DNA of 64,000 nt from Lentilactobacillus senioris (GTDB lineage: Bacteria; Bacillota; Bacilli; Lactobacillales; Lactobacillaceae), in NCBI RefSeq assembly GCF_026798195.1, contig NZ_JAPQEZ010000002.1, forward strand, positions 294,933-358,932, read 5' to 3'. A program made the position numbers and the translations under genes. Under the pieces are notes generated by a model. It saw only the letters and a list, made by a program, of their open reading frames with translations, searched no databases and was not told the origin of the DNA. Below, in pieces: positions 38,877 to 48,647 of the stretch (position 1 is its first letter; each line of letters opens with the position of its first letter).

Positions 38877-40280
38877 ATGAAAGCAGAAACCAAAGTAACT
38901 TCAGAAGCACCACAAGAATTTGGCCGGGTAACAGCAGTGCCGCTGGCTAATCGCAAAATGACTAATTGGGATTTATTTGCCACTTGGATCGGGGCTAACG
39001 CTAATAACGGAACCTGGTATATTGGTGGGGTAATCGCAGCGTGTGGTTTTTTAACGGCTTCCACTACGTTAATTATTGTAGGACTTTGCTCTTATTTATT
39101 ATTAGTATTGGCTGGTTACATGGGTTATAAAACCGGAGTTTCGGCGATGGCTTTAACCAGAGCTTCATTCGGGTTACGAGGCAGTTTTATTCCGTCCGCC
39201 ATTAACGTGATTCAGTTTATCGGCTGGGCAGCAGTGAATACTTTTATTGCTGCGACTTCCATAAGCTATCTGTTCAATACTATGTTTGGGTGGCCACTGT
39301 ACGGACAACCAGGCGGCAACTTTGGCTTGATCGTTGGGATTTTAATCATGAGCGTTTTGCATTTGATTAGTATTTCGTTAGGCCAACGCTCAATTCAAAT
39401 GATTGAACGGGTCGGAATAATTTTGGTAGTGATTTTTGTGATTTGGGAGTCAGTAGTGGTTTTTAAAATGGTTTCTCTACAAGAAATCGTCGCTTGGCAA
39501 CCACCACACAACTTACGAATGTCTTCTGGAGTCGCAGCGGATACTTTGGCGGCTTTCAACTTAGCTTGGGTAACGGCGGCTTCTGATTTTAGCCGGTTTA
39601 CGGACAAAAAGTCAGCTACAACAACCTCTTCATTCTTAGGAGCTAATATCGGACTATTCTGGTTTGCATTCATTGGTTTATTCGCTACGATTGGAACTGC
39701 CATTACGTTGAACCACTTTGATCCTAACAACTCTGATCCTAGTACCGTAGCTGCTAAGTTAGGTCTGGGGTTTCTAGCATTGTTAGTAATTGTCTTAACT
39801 AGTACCACGGCTAACGCAGTGAACTTGATGTCTGCCGGTTCGGCACTAACTAACATTGTGCACCGCTTATCGTTAAATGCTAGCTTGTGGATTGTAACGA
39901 TTGTAGCTACATTAGTTACCTTTATTCCGGTATACCTAGCGAGTTTCTTAGAAGTATTTGAAACTTTTCTAGATGGTATTGGGATGTTTTTAGGACCTGA
40001 AATTGCGATTTTCTTAGTCGATTTTTTCTGGCTGAAACATAAAAAATACCAAGTGGCTGAATTGACAAAAGTAGGGGGCGCTTATTGGTATCAAAACGGA
40101 ATGAATTGGACGGCTATTGCTAGCTGGATCTTAGGAGTCTTAGCCTATTGGGGATTAAAACAAATTCCGTTCATTGCTAACACGGTTGGAGCTACTTTCA
40201 TCGCAATGGCAATTACGGCACTGATTTATTGGAGTGGGATGAAATTATTAAAAACTAGTTCTAAACCAATTACAGAATGA
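38877..40280 (+). CDS. NCS1-family nucleobase permease (cytosine/purine type)
   Basis: A 467-residue transporter with about 12 hydrophobic segments of the NCS1 family (cytosine, uracil, purine or allantoin permeases). NWDLFATWIGANANNGTWYIGG resembles the N-terminal NCS1 motif, and AASDFSRF and GPEIAIFLVDFF occur later. The PyrR leader and linkage with ntd suggest a pyrimidine base such as cytosine or uracil, but the substrate is not proven. It ends at a strong terminator. Confidence 0.88.
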   Translation: MKAETKVTSEAPQEFGRVTAVPLANRKMTNWDLFATWIGANANNGTWYIGGVIAACGFLTASTTLIIVGLCSYLLLVLAGYMGYKTGVSAMALTRASFGLRGSFIPSAINVIQFIGWAAVNTFIAATSISYLFNTMFGWPLYGQPGGNFGLIVGILIMSVLHLISISLGQRSIQMIERVGIILVVIFVIWESVVVFKMVSLQEIVAWQPPHNLRMSSGVAADTLAAFNLAWVTAASDFSRFTDKKSATTTSSFLGANIGLFWFAFIGLFATIGTAITLNHFDPNNSDPSTVAAKLGLGFLALLVIVLTSTTANAVNLMSAGSALTNIVHRLSLNASLWIVTIVATLVTFIPVYLASFLEVFETFLDGIGMFLGPEIAIFLVDFFWLKHKKYQVAELTKVGGAYWYQNGMNWTAIASWILGVLAYWGLKQIPFIANTVGATFIAMAITALIYWSGMKLLKTSSKPITE

Positions 40281-40283
40281 TTA

Positions 40284-40331
40284 AAAAAACGGAGGTTAAC
40301 ACTACTTAAAGTGTTAGCTTCCGTTTTTTAG
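40284..40331 (+). terminator. Terminator of the ntd-permease operon
   Basis: Arms ACGGAGGTTAACACT and AGTGTTAGCTTCCGT pair with flanking A and T runs. Confidence 0.9.
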
Positions 40332-40334
40332 CTA

Positions 40335-40361
40335 AAAGAAAATCCCCCACCGAAGTGAGGG
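40335..40361 (-). terminator. Terminator of the aminopeptidase-GT2-GtrA genes
   Basis: On the minus strand CCCTCAC-TTCG-GTGGGGG forms a hairpin with a stable TTCG loop, followed by a T-rich stretch. It lies about 100 bases after the gtrA stop; a further palindrome TGGAAAT-A-ATTTCCA (40413-40427) lies between. Confidence 0.65.
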
Positions 40362-40463
40362 AACAAAGAGCTATTACAACCTCTTATGTAATTAATCAGT
40401 TGTTCTATGTCGTGGAAATAATTTCCATGACTTTATAATAGCGAATGGCACTTAAAATTACAA

Positions 40464-40883
40464 TTATTTAGCCTTGTTGTTGAAAACAGCCCATTTAGAC
40501 CAGAAGTAATTGATGATTACCACTACAACGTTGTCGATGATTTTAACGATCACATCATTCCCATGAAGAAGGGAAATTCCCACCCATAAAATGACAGATT
40601 CGATTAATAAAGTAGCTACCCGACCACCAGTAAAGGAAAGAAATTCACGGGCAGTTTGCCCTAAAGAAGCCGACTGAGATTTAAAGACGAAGGCCTTGTT
40701 GGAAATAAATGCCACTACTACGGAAATAAACCACGCAATAGCGTTATCGACTTGGTAGTTCCAGCCAGTAAAGCGTTTAAGAAAAATAAAAATTCCAATA
40801 TTGACAACGGTGGTAACTACCCCCCAAAAGAGGTAGGCAATCACTTCTTGGTATTGTTTATACTTTGCTAAAATCCATTTCAT
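40464..40883 (-). CDS. GtrA-family membrane protein
   Basis: A 139-residue protein with four membrane helices of the GtrA/DPMS3 family, including AYLFWGVVTTVVNIGIFIF and the C-terminal NYFWSKWAVF. GtrA proteins are thought to flip or present polyprenyl-phosphate-linked sugars. It follows the GT2 glycosyltransferase by five bases, the usual GtrB-GtrA pairing. Confidence 0.9.
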   Translation of the reverse strand: MKWILAKYKQYQEVIAYLFWGVVTTVVNIGIFIFLKRFTGWNYQVDNAIAWFISVVVAFISNKAFVFKSQSASLGQTAREFLSFTGGRVATLLIESVILWVGISLLHGNDVIVKIIDNVVVVIINYFWSKWAVFNNKAK

Positions 40884-40888
40884 TAATT

Positions 40889-41830
40889 TTACCGCTTTTC
40901 TTCTATAACGTATTCTGGGCGATGCTTAGTTTCTAAATAAATTTTGCCGATGTATTTACCGACAATTCCTAAACAGAACAATTGAACCCCACTCATGAAT
41001 AATAGAATTGAGACCATTGAAGCCCAACCGCTGACGGAACCACCGAAAAAGGCAGCCCTGATTACAACGAAGAAAAGGGCAATTACGGAAAAGAAACAGA
41101 TGATGCCGCCGATAAAGGATGCAATTTTAAGGGGGACATCTGAAAAGTCGACGATTGCCTCTAAGGAATATTCAAATAATTGAAATAATGACCAAGAACT
41201 AGTTCCGGCTGAACGTTCCACTCCTTCATATTCTAAGTACTTAGTTTTAAAACCAACCCAAGAAAAAATTCCCTTAGTGAAACGGTTGTATTCGGGGAGT
41301 TCCAAAACGGCATCTACGTATTTACGGGTCATTAATCGATAATCCCGAACGTTTTGTTTTAGTTCTACCTCTGACATTTTGTTGATTAACTTATAAAATG
41401 AAGAGGATAAGAAGGCCCGAACTGGATTTTGCTTTCGCGAAGTTTGGATGCTACCAACGCATTCATATTCGCCGCTTTCTAAGATAGGCACCATTTGTAG
41501 TAATAACTCCGGGGGATCTTGTAAATCAACATCCATTACGGCTACAAAGTCTCCGCTAGCATTGTTAAAACCTGCCGAGAAGGCGGATTCTTTTCCGAAA
41601 TTCCGGGAAAATGAGATGTAGTGGACGTTTTCTGGATGAGCATCTTGTAAGTCTCGTAGAACGGTTAAAGTCTTATCTGTTGAACCATCATTGATGAAAA
41701 CATATTCTGGAACATAGGTTTCAACATTTTGTTCGTTTAGCTGTTCAAAGACTTTCGCGGTGGTGTCGTAAAAAATGTTAATAGTTTGTTCCTCATTGTG
41801 ACAGGGAACAATTAAACTAATGGTTTTCAA
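40889..41830 (-). CDS. Polyprenyl-phosphate glycosyltransferase (GT2, GtrB/CsbB-like)
   Basis: A 313-residue membrane enzyme. The GT2 catalytic domain shows SLIVPCHNEEQTI, the nucleotide-binding FINDGSTDKT, and the metal-binding VMDVDLQDPPE. Two C-terminal membrane helices follow. It should transfer a hexose from a nucleotide sugar to undecaprenyl phosphate on the inner membrane face for glycosylation of wall polymers. It starts with TTG, seven bases after GGAGG. Middle gene of a three-gene minus-strand unit with GtrA and the aminopeptidase. Confidence 0.92.
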   Translation of the reverse strand: MKTISLIVPCHNEEQTINIFYDTTAKVFEQLNEQNVETYVPEYVFINDGSTDKTLTVLRDLQDAHPENVHYISFSRNFGKESAFSAGFNNASGDFVAVMDVDLQDPPELLLQMVPILESGEYECVGSIQTSRKQNPVRAFLSSSFYKLINKMSEVELKQNVRDYRLMTRKYVDAVLELPEYNRFTKGIFSWVGFKTKYLEYEGVERSAGTSSWSLFQLFEYSLEAIVDFSDVPLKIASFIGGIICFFSVIALFFVVIRAAFFGGSVSGWASMVSILLFMSGVQLFCLGIVGKYIGKIYLETKHRPEYVIEEKR

Positions 41831-41847
41831 AATATTTCCTCCAAAAA

Positions 41848-43080
41848 TTAAACCCAGTTGCCGTTTTGCATAATGGGAATTTCTTGTTGTGTTTTAGTAA
41901 TACCAGTAATGTTCATATCTTTAGAACCAATCATAAAATCAACGTGGACATCAGATTGATTTAGTCCGGCAGCCGCTAATTGGTCTGCTGTCATATTAGT
42001 ACCGTTTTGGATGTTAAACGGATAACCAGCCCCGATGGCAATGTGGTCTGAAGCATTTTCATCAAACAAAGTATTATAAAAGATAGTCTTTGTTTGAGCA
42101 ATTGGAGAGTCTTCTGGAACTAAAGCAACTTCTCCTAAGCTATGAGAACCGGCATCGGTGTCAATGAGACTAGTTAATAGTTCGGTACCTTCCTTAGCCG
42201 TAGCCGCAATAATTTTACCACTTTCAAAGGTTAATTGGATACCATTAATAATCTGACCGTTGTAACTAAGGGGTAAGGTACTAGCAACTGTCCCATCAAT
42301 TCGCCGGTTATCAGGAGCGGTAAAGACTTCTTCGGTAGGCATATTAGGCACAAACGAGTTACCAGAACGATCTTTGTCTCCCGCAGCTTTCCAGACATGG
42401 TTAGCTGGTAAGCCAATTGTTAAATCGGTATTAGCTGATTGATAATGAAGCGCGTCAAATTGATTGGAGTTTAGCCAGGCTGCTTGGTTATCTAAAAAAG
42501 CGATATGTTCTGCCCAACTAGTCTCTGGATTAGCAGTATTTAGTCGGTTAGCTGCAAAGATGGTTTGCCATAAATGGTTAGTGGCATCCTCTACTGTTTC
42601 AGTAGGGTACACTAATTGGGCCCACTCTGGACTAGCTGCAGCGACTACTAACCAACTAATATCGTTATTCATAGTGGCTTTCATTACTGGTTGCTTAATG
42701 ATGGTTTTGCCAATTTTATATGCTTGAAGCTGGTCTGTTGGGACTGTCTTAAACGCATCTGGAGAATTAGACAGGATAGAGATTCGACTAGCTTTTTTAT
42801 TCATTAACTCAGTAGCTGCTTGTTTTTCAAACGTATATGGAGTTCGAAGCCGGATAGGATCAGCATTAGTTAAAAATTCACGGTCAATAACGGGATCATC
42901 CCATTTAATGATTACCTCTGCAGCCCCTTTAGCATAAGCAGCCTTAGTAATTAAGCGGGTTAATTGAACTTGATCTACTGCCGCATAAATAATGATAGTT
43001 TGCTTGGGTTGAACGTTAACTCCCAGATTAACGATTAAGTTAGCGTATTTAGTTAAGTTGGTTGTTAAGTCACTTGACAT
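41848..43080 (-). CDS. pepS: M29-family aminopeptidase (AmpS/PepS type)
   Basis: A 410-residue metallo-aminopeptidase that removes N-terminal residues from peptides. The N-terminal region NLTKYANLIVNLGVNVQPKQ is typical. The two-metal centre is built from glutamates in PNMPTEEVFTAPD and LGEVAL and from histidine/aspartate in the C-terminal DHIAIG and HVDFMIGS segments. First gene of the minus-strand unit with GT2 and GtrA; GAGGACT precedes the ATG. An extended -10 TGGTATAAT on the minus strand lies at 43132-43140. Confidence 0.93.
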   Translation of the reverse strand: MSSDLTTNLTKYANLIVNLGVNVQPKQTIIIYAAVDQVQLTRLITKAAYAKGAAEVIIKWDDPVIDREFLTNADPIRLRTPYTFEKQAATELMNKKASRISILSNSPDAFKTVPTDQLQAYKIGKTIIKQPVMKATMNNDISWLVVAAASPEWAQLVYPTETVEDATNHLWQTIFAANRLNTANPETSWAEHIAFLDNQAAWLNSNQFDALHYQSANTDLTIGLPANHVWKAAGDKDRSGNSFVPNMPTEEVFTAPDNRRIDGTVASTLPLSYNGQIINGIQLTFESGKIIAATAKEGTELLTSLIDTDAGSHSLGEVALVPEDSPIAQTKTIFYNTLFDENASDHIAIGAGYPFNIQNGTNMTADQLAAAGLNQSDVHVDFMIGSKDMNITGITKTQQEIPIMQNGNWV

Positions 43081-43131
43081 AGTTAAGTCCTCATTTAAAT
43101 TTTAAGTATTAAAATAACGTCACACCAACTG

Positions 43132-43140
43132 ATTATACCA
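43132..43140 (-). promoter_or_regulatory. Extended -10 promoter of the aminopeptidase unit
   Basis: On the minus strand TGGTATAAT is an extended -10 element; a clear -35 box is missing. Confidence 0.45.
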
Positions 43141-43170
43141 TATTAGTAGTTAGTCCTTTTTATAATAAAA

Positions 43171-43199
43171 TTAAAAAGAAGCGTCAAATTTGGTATAAT
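43171..43199 (+). promoter_or_regulatory. wecB promoter
   Basis: Extended -10 TGGTATAAT (TATAAT at 43194-43199) with a weak TTAAAA 17 bases upstream; the wecB start is 23 bases downstream. Confidence 0.5.
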
Positions 43200-43222
43200 A
43201 TGGCGAACGAAGGAGGACGATT

Positions 43223-44347
43223 ATGAAGCCCATCAAAGTAATGACTATTTTTGGAACTCGTCCGGAAGCCATTAAAATGGCCCCGATAATTTTACAGATG
43301 CAACAACGGCCAGCAGAATTTATACCCGTGACCGTTGTGACGGGTCAACATCGAGAAATGTTAGACCAGGTATTAAGTATTTTTCAGATTATTCCAGATT
43401 ATGATTTAAATATCATGCAAAAAAGCCAGAGTCTAAGTGATATTACCACCAAGGTAATTCAGCAACTAGATCCGATTATTATGGAAGTGCAGCCTGATAT
43501 TATTTTAGTCCATGGTGACACAACAACTACGTTTGCAGCAAGTATCAGTGCTTTTTATCATCAAATTAAAGTGGGCCACGTAGAAGCCGGCTTACGGACG
43601 TGGGACAAGTGGTCGCCATATCCAGAAGAAATGAATCGCCAGTTAACGGATGTTTTGGCTGACATGTATTTTGCGCCCACACAGCTTAGCAAAGAAAACT
43701 TGCTAAAGGAAAACCATCCCGCAGAAAATATTTTTGTGACTGGAAATACCGCCATTGATGCCTTAAAACAAACGGTCAGTGCGGAGTATGAACATAGTGT
43801 TTTAAACGAGTTAAGTTCTAATAATAAAATGATTTTGTTAACTATGCACCGCCGCGAAAACCAAGGAGAACCAATGAAACGGACCTTTGCAGCCATTAAG
43901 CGGGTATTACAAAATCATCCTGATACAGAAGTTGTCTATCCGGTTCACTTGAGTCCAGCGGTCCAACAAGCAGCCCACGAGGCTTTTGATGGCTTAGAAC
44001 GGGTTCATTTAGTAGAACCGTTGGATGTGATTGATTTTCATAATATGGCGGCTCGTAGTTACTTTATTATGACCGATTCCGGAGGGGTCCAAGAAGAAGC
44101 TCCATCGTTAGAAAAGCCGGTATTAGTTTTACGAGACACTACCGAACGACCAGAAGGGATTACAGCTGGTACCTTGAAGCTGGTAGGTACCGATCCAACA
44201 GCAATTGAAATGGCAATGAATCAATTACTGGATGATCCTCAAGAATATAAACGGATGGCCACCGCTAAAAATCCTTATGGAGATGGTCATGCAGCCGAAT
44301 ATATTTTGACGGCAATTCAAGAAACTTTGGGGTCCCAAGAAGCATAA
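43223..44347 (+). CDS. wecB: UDP-N-acetylglucosamine 2-epimerase (non-hydrolysing)
   Basis: A 374-residue enzyme that interconverts UDP-GlcNAc and UDP-ManNAc; UDP-ManNAc feeds the teichoic acid linkage unit. IFGTRPEAIKMAPII at the N-terminus, HGDTTTTFAASI, HVEAGLRTW and the C-terminal DSGGVQEEAPSLEKPVLVLR are family hallmarks. Its stop overlaps the next start by one base (TAATG). Confidence 0.95.
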   Translation: MKPIKVMTIFGTRPEAIKMAPIILQMQQRPAEFIPVTVVTGQHREMLDQVLSIFQIIPDYDLNIMQKSQSLSDITTKVIQQLDPIIMEVQPDIILVHGDTTTTFAASISAFYHQIKVGHVEAGLRTWDKWSPYPEEMNRQLTDVLADMYFAPTQLSKENLLKENHPAENIFVTGNTAIDALKQTVSAEYEHSVLNELSSNNKMILLTMHRRENQGEPMKRTFAAIKRVLQNHPDTEVVYPVHLSPAVQQAAHEAFDGLERVHLVEPLDVIDFHNMAARSYFIMTDSGGVQEEAPSLEKPVLVLRDTTERPEGITAGTLKLVGTDPTAIEMAMNQLLDDPQEYKRMATAKNPYGDGHAAEYILTAIQETLGSQEA

Positions 44348-45261
44348 TGAAAAAATGGGGGACCATACTGTGGCGAAAGACGAAAACTTTTACCCATTCG
44401 TTAATTAACCATTACCAAGAGGGGAATATTTCTGATTCAGCTGTTGTTTTAGCTTTTTATTCATTGCTATCTATTTTTCCCATTATTATTTTGTTAGGAA
44501 GCTTACTGAAATTATTTAATTTTGATGCTGACCAGATTTTAGAGTATGCTGCTCCGATTTTCCCGGATAGCATTTATAGTTTTTTAAAACCCATCATTGA
44601 ATCTACTTTAAATGGTTATAGTACTGGGCAATTTTCTTTTGGGATTATTGTGACTATTTGGTCTGCTAGTCGTGCTGTTGCAGCATTTCAACGGACAATT
44701 AATCAAACTTATGGAGTAGCTAAACACCAAACAGCAATTTCTAACCGTATTTTGTCCTTTGTTTGGATGATCGTTTTGATTTTGATCGTGATGGCCGTGA
44801 TGATATTCTTTACGTTTGGTCAAATGGCAATTGAATGGTTGACTCCTCGGTTGGGGTTACCAAGTGATTTAGGGTCAGTGATTAACACGGTTAAGTGGCC
44901 AGTGACAATTTTTTCAGTCTGGTTTTTGTTGATGTTACTTTACTATTTTGTGCCTACCGCTCGAGTTAAGTTTCGGTATGTATGGGTAGGGGCCTTAGTT
45001 TCAACTATTGGTCTAATGTTATTATCACAAGGCTTTACGTACTATGTTCAGTACTTTGCTAATAGCATTACGGCGTATAAGACAATCGGAACGTTTATTG
45101 TATTAATGTTTTGGTTAGATTTTTCGGCCTTAATTTTATTATTTGGAGGAGTAGTGAACGCTACCGTCCAAGAATTAAAACACGGAGAAATTCAGGAACA
45201 AACTGATGCGATTGCTCAGGTGATGAAGCGCGGAGCATTACGAATTCGAAAAAATAAATAG
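44347..45261 (+). CDS. YihY/BrkB-family inner membrane protein
   Basis: A 304-residue protein with about six membrane helices. SAVVLAFYSLLSIFPIIILL and the later FVPTARVKFRYVWVGALVST match the YihY/virulence-factor BrkB family. The molecular role is unknown. It is translationally coupled to wecB and ends at a strong hairpin. Confidence 0.9.
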   Translation: MKKWGTILWRKTKTFTHSLINHYQEGNISDSAVVLAFYSLLSIFPIIILLGSLLKLFNFDADQILEYAAPIFPDSIYSFLKPIIESTLNGYSTGQFSFGIIVTIWSASRAVAAFQRTINQTYGVAKHQTAISNRILSFVWMIVLILIVMAVMIFFTFGQMAIEWLTPRLGLPSDLGSVINTVKWPVTIFSVWFLLMLLYYFVPTARVKFRYVWVGALVSTIGLMLLSQGFTYYVQYFANSITAYKTIGTFIVLMFWLDFSALILLFGGVVNATVQELKHGEIQEQTDAIAQVMKRGALRIRKNK

Positions 45262-45300
45262 GGAGGAATTTAGTCACCTGGTGAGTGGCTAATTCCTCCC
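45261..45300. terminator. Strong hairpin between converging yihY-like and flavodoxin genes
   Basis: Arms GGGAGGAATTTAGTCAC and GTGGCTAATTCCTCCC pair around a 7-base loop. The T-rich tract is better on the minus strand, so it may chiefly end the flavodoxin transcript. Confidence 0.75.
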
Positions 45301-45306
45301 AATTAT

Positions 45307-45768
45307 TTATTCTGCAGCTTGCTTTTGAGCAGCTAAAATTAAATCATCGGTAAATTCATCTAACGCTTCGATGTCGACTTGATCTGGCTCTAAGCTAATT
45401 TTGATGCTTTTGGTAGCCTTAGTAGCTCCGGCCTTTTGAAAGGCTTGATCGAATTTATCCACAGCTACGTTAAAGTATTCTTCATAGTAAGTGTCTCCAG
45501 AACCGGCCACTCCATATAATTTACCGGATAAATTGAGTTCTTGAAGATCGTCATAAAAGTCTAAGCCTTCTTCGGGAAGGGCACCTTCATCATAGGTGTA
45601 AGGACAGACAACACAGATATCGCAGTCTAAAAAAACACTAGCGTCTGCTTGAGAAATTTCGGTTTGGTTAACGTCAATGCCCCGATCTTCGAAACGCTCG
45701 GTGATAATGTCGGCAATATCTTCGTTGTTGCCAGTAATGGTTGCGTAAATAACTTGAGCAGTAATCAT
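45307..45768 (-). CDS. Flavodoxin
   Basis: A 153-residue FMN-binding electron carrier. The phosphate loop is YATITGNNEDIADII, and VCPYTYDEGALPEEGLDFY and GVAGSGDTYYEEYF form the isoalloxazine pocket. ATG 45768 is chosen; a longer reading begins within the opposite-strand recX region and adds 31 non-conserved residues. Monocistronic, divergent from recX. Confidence 0.93.
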   Translation of the reverse strand: MITAQVIYATITGNNEDIADIITERFEDRGIDVNQTEISQADASVFLDCDICVVCPYTYDEGALPEEGLDFYDDLQELNLSGKLYGVAGSGDTYYEEYFNVAVDKFDQAFQKAGATKATKSIKISLEPDQVDIEALDEFTDDLILAAQKQAAE

Positions 45769-45864
45769 AACGCATCTCTTTTCTTTTCGAATTTTTAGTA
45801 TGAATTTAGTATAGCAAAAATAAATCGGAAAATGAATTTTACCGTTGAATTGGAGGCGCAATTA

Positions 45865-46656
45865 ATGAAGAAAATAACTAAAATTGAGGCTCAACGTCGC
45901 AAAGGACGCTACAATATTTACTTGGATGATCAGTACGCTTTTCCAATTAGTGAAGACGTCTTGATTAACTTTCAAATCTTTAAGGGGATGGAAGTTGACG
46001 ACCAATTACAACAACAAATACAAGATGCTGATACAGTTTCTAAGTTGTATAATCGGGCCTTAAATTACTTGGCACATCAATTAAGATCCGTCGCAGAAGT
46101 CAGAACTAAATTAGCCGAGCTAACGGATGATGAGCAACGAATTACAGAAGTAATTGAGCGGTTGCAAGATCAGCAATTATTAAATGATCAACGGTATGCA
46201 GAAAGTTACGTTCGGACCATAGTTAATGAGGCCCAAAAGGGACCTGGAGCAATTCAAAATCAATTACGGCAAAAAAAAATTACAGCTAATGAGATTGAAG
46301 CGGCTATTCAAAACTATTATCCGATCACCACCCAAATTGAAATAGGACAAAAGGTGGCCCAAAATCAATTAAAAAAGAATCACAGAGAATCCGGTAAAAT
46401 GGCAGTAGATAAAACCAGGCAAACATTATATCGCAAAGGTTTTACTGCTGAGGTTATCGAAATTGTCATGCAAGAAGTGGTTGATGATTCTGTCTATGCA
46501 GATGATCAAGAAAATATTCAACGGATAGCAGAAAAATATTGGCATAAATTTCGAGCAGAAGAAACTTATAAGCGGACGCAAAAAACTAAGCAGGCTCTGT
46601 ATCGCAAAGGGTTTAGTTTAGATGACATCGAAAAAATAATTAGTGAATTAAACTAA
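45865..46656 (+). CDS. recX: Recombination regulator RecX
   Basis: A 263-residue helical protein with three-helix repeats that binds and restrains RecA filaments. IEAQRRKGRYNIYLDDQYAF at the N-terminus and the repeated YRKGF blocks are typical of the longer Firmicutes RecX. The ATG at 45865 follows GGAGG by eight bases; an upstream in-frame start overlaps the flavodoxin promoter region. Confidence 0.92.
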   Translation: MKKITKIEAQRRKGRYNIYLDDQYAFPISEDVLINFQIFKGMEVDDQLQQQIQDADTVSKLYNRALNYLAHQLRSVAEVRTKLAELTDDEQRITEVIERLQDQQLLNDQRYAESYVRTIVNEAQKGPGAIQNQLRQKKITANEIEAAIQNYYPITTQIEIGQKVAQNQLKKNHRESGKMAVDKTRQTLYRKGFTAEVIEIVMQEVVDDSVYADDQENIQRIAEKYWHKFRAEETYKRTQKTKQALYRKGFSLDDIEKIISELN

Positions 46657-46745
46657 TCGATAACGACATGATCCTAGCCATCTGCTATAATGACAGATAA
46701 GATTGGTGACAATCGCTTAAAACCAACCAGAAAGTGGGATCCATT

Positions 46746-47288
46746 ATGGGATGCAGTGGAAGACTTCCAAGCGAAGGTAACTTCATTGCGATCCAAAGCT
46801 ACAAGCATGATGGTAGCTTGCATCGTACTTGGCGGGACACTATGGTTTTAAAGGCGAACGATAATAGCTTAATTGGCTGTAATAATCATACGTTGGTCAC
46901 CGAGGACAACGGCCGCCATTGGGTCACTCGAGAACCAGCGATTGTATATTTTCATAAAAAATATTGGTTCAATGTGGTAGCAATGTTGCAAAATGATGGC
47001 ATTGTGTATTACTGCAATTTAGCTTCACCCTATGTTTTGGACCAAGAAGCTTTAAAGTATATTGATTATGACTTAGACGTTAAAGTATATGCAGACGGTC
47101 ACCGGCGGTTACTGGATGTAGATGAATACGAAGATTTTAGCAAACGTTGGCATTACGGTCCCGAAATTGATCGAATTTTAAAGCGTAACGTCAAAATTTT
47201 GGTCGATTGGATCGATAACCGGAAAGGTCCGTTTTCCGAGGAGTTTATTGCCATTTGGTTTAATCGGTACCTAGAGTTGTCCCGCTAA
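46746..47288 (+). CDS. DUF402 nucleoside tri/diphosphate phosphatase
   Basis: About 180 residues matching the DUF402 family (Bacillus YgaC, Staphylococcus Ntdp), which hydrolyses nucleoside tri- and diphosphates. [41 protein letters not shown] and [10 protein letters not shown] are strongly conserved and include the metal-binding carboxylates. The start is uncertain: ATG 46746 follows GTGGGA, and an in-frame GTG lies at 46734. The first eight residues (MGCSGRLP) are unlike the usual MPKEG start. It ends at a terminator. Confidence 0.88.
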   Translation: MGCSGRLPSEGNFIAIQSYKHDGSLHRTWRDTMVLKANDNSLIGCNNHTLVTEDNGRHWVTREPAIVYFHKKYWFNVVAMLQNDGIVYYCNLASPYVLDQEALKYIDYDLDVKVYADGHRRLLDVDEYEDFSKRWHYGPEIDRILKRNVKILVDWIDNRKGPFSEEFIAIWFNRYLELSR

Positions 47289-47315
47289 TTTTTTAAATGA
47301 AGATTGAAGAGAACT

Positions 47316-47355
47316 GTGTTTGAACATCGTATAAAATGTTCAGACACATTTTTTA
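47316..47355 (+). terminator. Terminator after the DUF402 gene
   Basis: GTGTTTGAACAT (47316-47327) and ATGTTCAGACAC (47336-47347) pair and are followed by ATTTTTT. Confidence 0.85.
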
Positions 47356-47411
47356 TTCCCTAAATAAAGTATGTTAGAATGAATTTAATTGTGTGGAAAT
47401 GGAGGGTGTCA

Positions 47412-48539
47412 ATGATAGAGCGATTAAAAAAATCTTCTCTTATGTTTTGGTCGTTAGAGATATTAATCGTGGTGGGGATCATTGCAGTATGTACGAAAAT
47501 TAGTTTCTTATTTTCACCCATTGCTATTTTTATTTCGACGATTTTTGTGCCGATTATTTTAGCGGGATTTTTATTTTATATGTTAAACCCGATTGTTAAC
47601 TTGATTATGAAAATCAAGTTAGGACCTAAAAAACACATTTCTAGAACGTGGGCAGTTTCATTAGTTTTTATTTTATTAGTGGGAGTAATTGTTTTTGCGG
47701 CGGTAGCTTTTTTGCCTAAGTTGTCTGAACAGGTAACTACTTTATTAAATCACGTTCCAGATGCGGCTACATCAACTCAAAATACAGTTCAGCATTGGTT
47801 AAATCAACTTAACGATCAACAATTTGTGAAGGAATTAGATTTAACTAGTATTACTGATAAAATTGAAAAAAACATTACTAGTTATGCCAATAGTATTTTG
47901 AAGGGGGTAACTAGTGGGGTAGGCAGTATTGTGTCTACTGCTACTAATGTGGTAATTGTAGCCATTACTACGCCGGTTGTTCTGTTTTATATGCTAAAAG
48001 ACGGCTATAAACTAGCTCCTAACATTAAGAGGTTTTTACCGGCAAAAGGTCGGGATCAAATCATGGAACTCTTAGAAAAGATGAGTGATACATTATCAAA
48101 ATATATTGGTGGGCAAATGATTGAATGTCTTTTTGTTGGGACGTTTACTGCAATTGGTTACTTTATTATTGGTTTAGATTACGCATTATTACTAGGAGTG
48201 ATTGCTGGAATCTGTAATATTATTCCGTACCTAGGACCTTATATCGGAATATTTCCGGCCTTAGCAATTTCACTTTCATCTGGTAGCTGGATGTCGGTAG
48301 TTTACAATATTATTGTTGTCTTGATAGTTCAACAAATTGATGGTAACTTTGTTTATCCAAACGTAATCGGGAAGTCTTTGCAAATTCATCCTTTGACCAT
48401 TATTATTATCTTATTGGCAGCGGGAAACATTGCCGGGATCGCCGGGATGATTTTGGCTATTCCATTATATGCAGTGGTCAAAGTAGTGGTTAGCTACCTA
48501 TATAATATTTTCCATCTAAATCCTAAAGAAACATCTTAA
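47412..48539 (+). CDS. AI-2E-family membrane transporter
   Basis: A 375-residue protein with about eight membrane helices of the AI-2E (UPF0118/PerM) family. ITTPVVLFYMLKDG, the GICNIIPYLGPYIG motif and the C-terminal HPLTIIIILLAAGNIAG are characteristic. Members export autoinducer-2 or act as Na+/H+ antiporters, so the substrate is open. ATG 47412 is chosen for GGAGGG at 47401-47406. Confidence 0.9.
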   Translation: MIERLKKSSLMFWSLEILIVVGIIAVCTKISFLFSPIAIFISTIFVPIILAGFLFYMLNPIVNLIMKIKLGPKKHISRTWAVSLVFILLVGVIVFAAVAFLPKLSEQVTTLLNHVPDAATSTQNTVQHWLNQLNDQQFVKELDLTSITDKIEKNITSYANSILKGVTSGVGSIVSTATNVVIVAITTPVVLFYMLKDGYKLAPNIKRFLPAKGRDQIMELLEKMSDTLSKYIGGQMIECLFVGTFTAIGYFIIGLDYALLLGVIAGICNIIPYLGPYIGIFPALAISLSSGSWMSVVYNIIVVLIVQQIDGNFVYPNVIGKSLQIHPLTIIIILLAAGNIAGIAGMILAIPLYAVVKVVVSYLYNIFHLNPKETS

Positions 48540-48554
48540 TCTAGTTGGGGCTTG

Positions 48555-48583
48555 TTGACTAACGTTTTTGAGATTGCTATGAT
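48555..48583 (+). promoter_or_regulatory. tagD promoter
   Basis: TTGACT (48555-48560) and TATGAT (48578-48583) are 17 bases apart, about 65 bases before the gene. Confidence 0.6.
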
Positions 48584-48647
48584 TTAAATTGGATTTGGCA
48601 ATTTTAATAAGCACCACCATTAAATTAACAATAAAGCGGGAGAGATT

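Noticed and set aside
40335..40463. Possible small RNA or riboswitch in the hairpin-rich gap after the permease
   Set aside because: The hairpins are explained by two terminators facing opposite ways plus a short palindrome; there is no promoter-like sequence pointing to a separate RNA.
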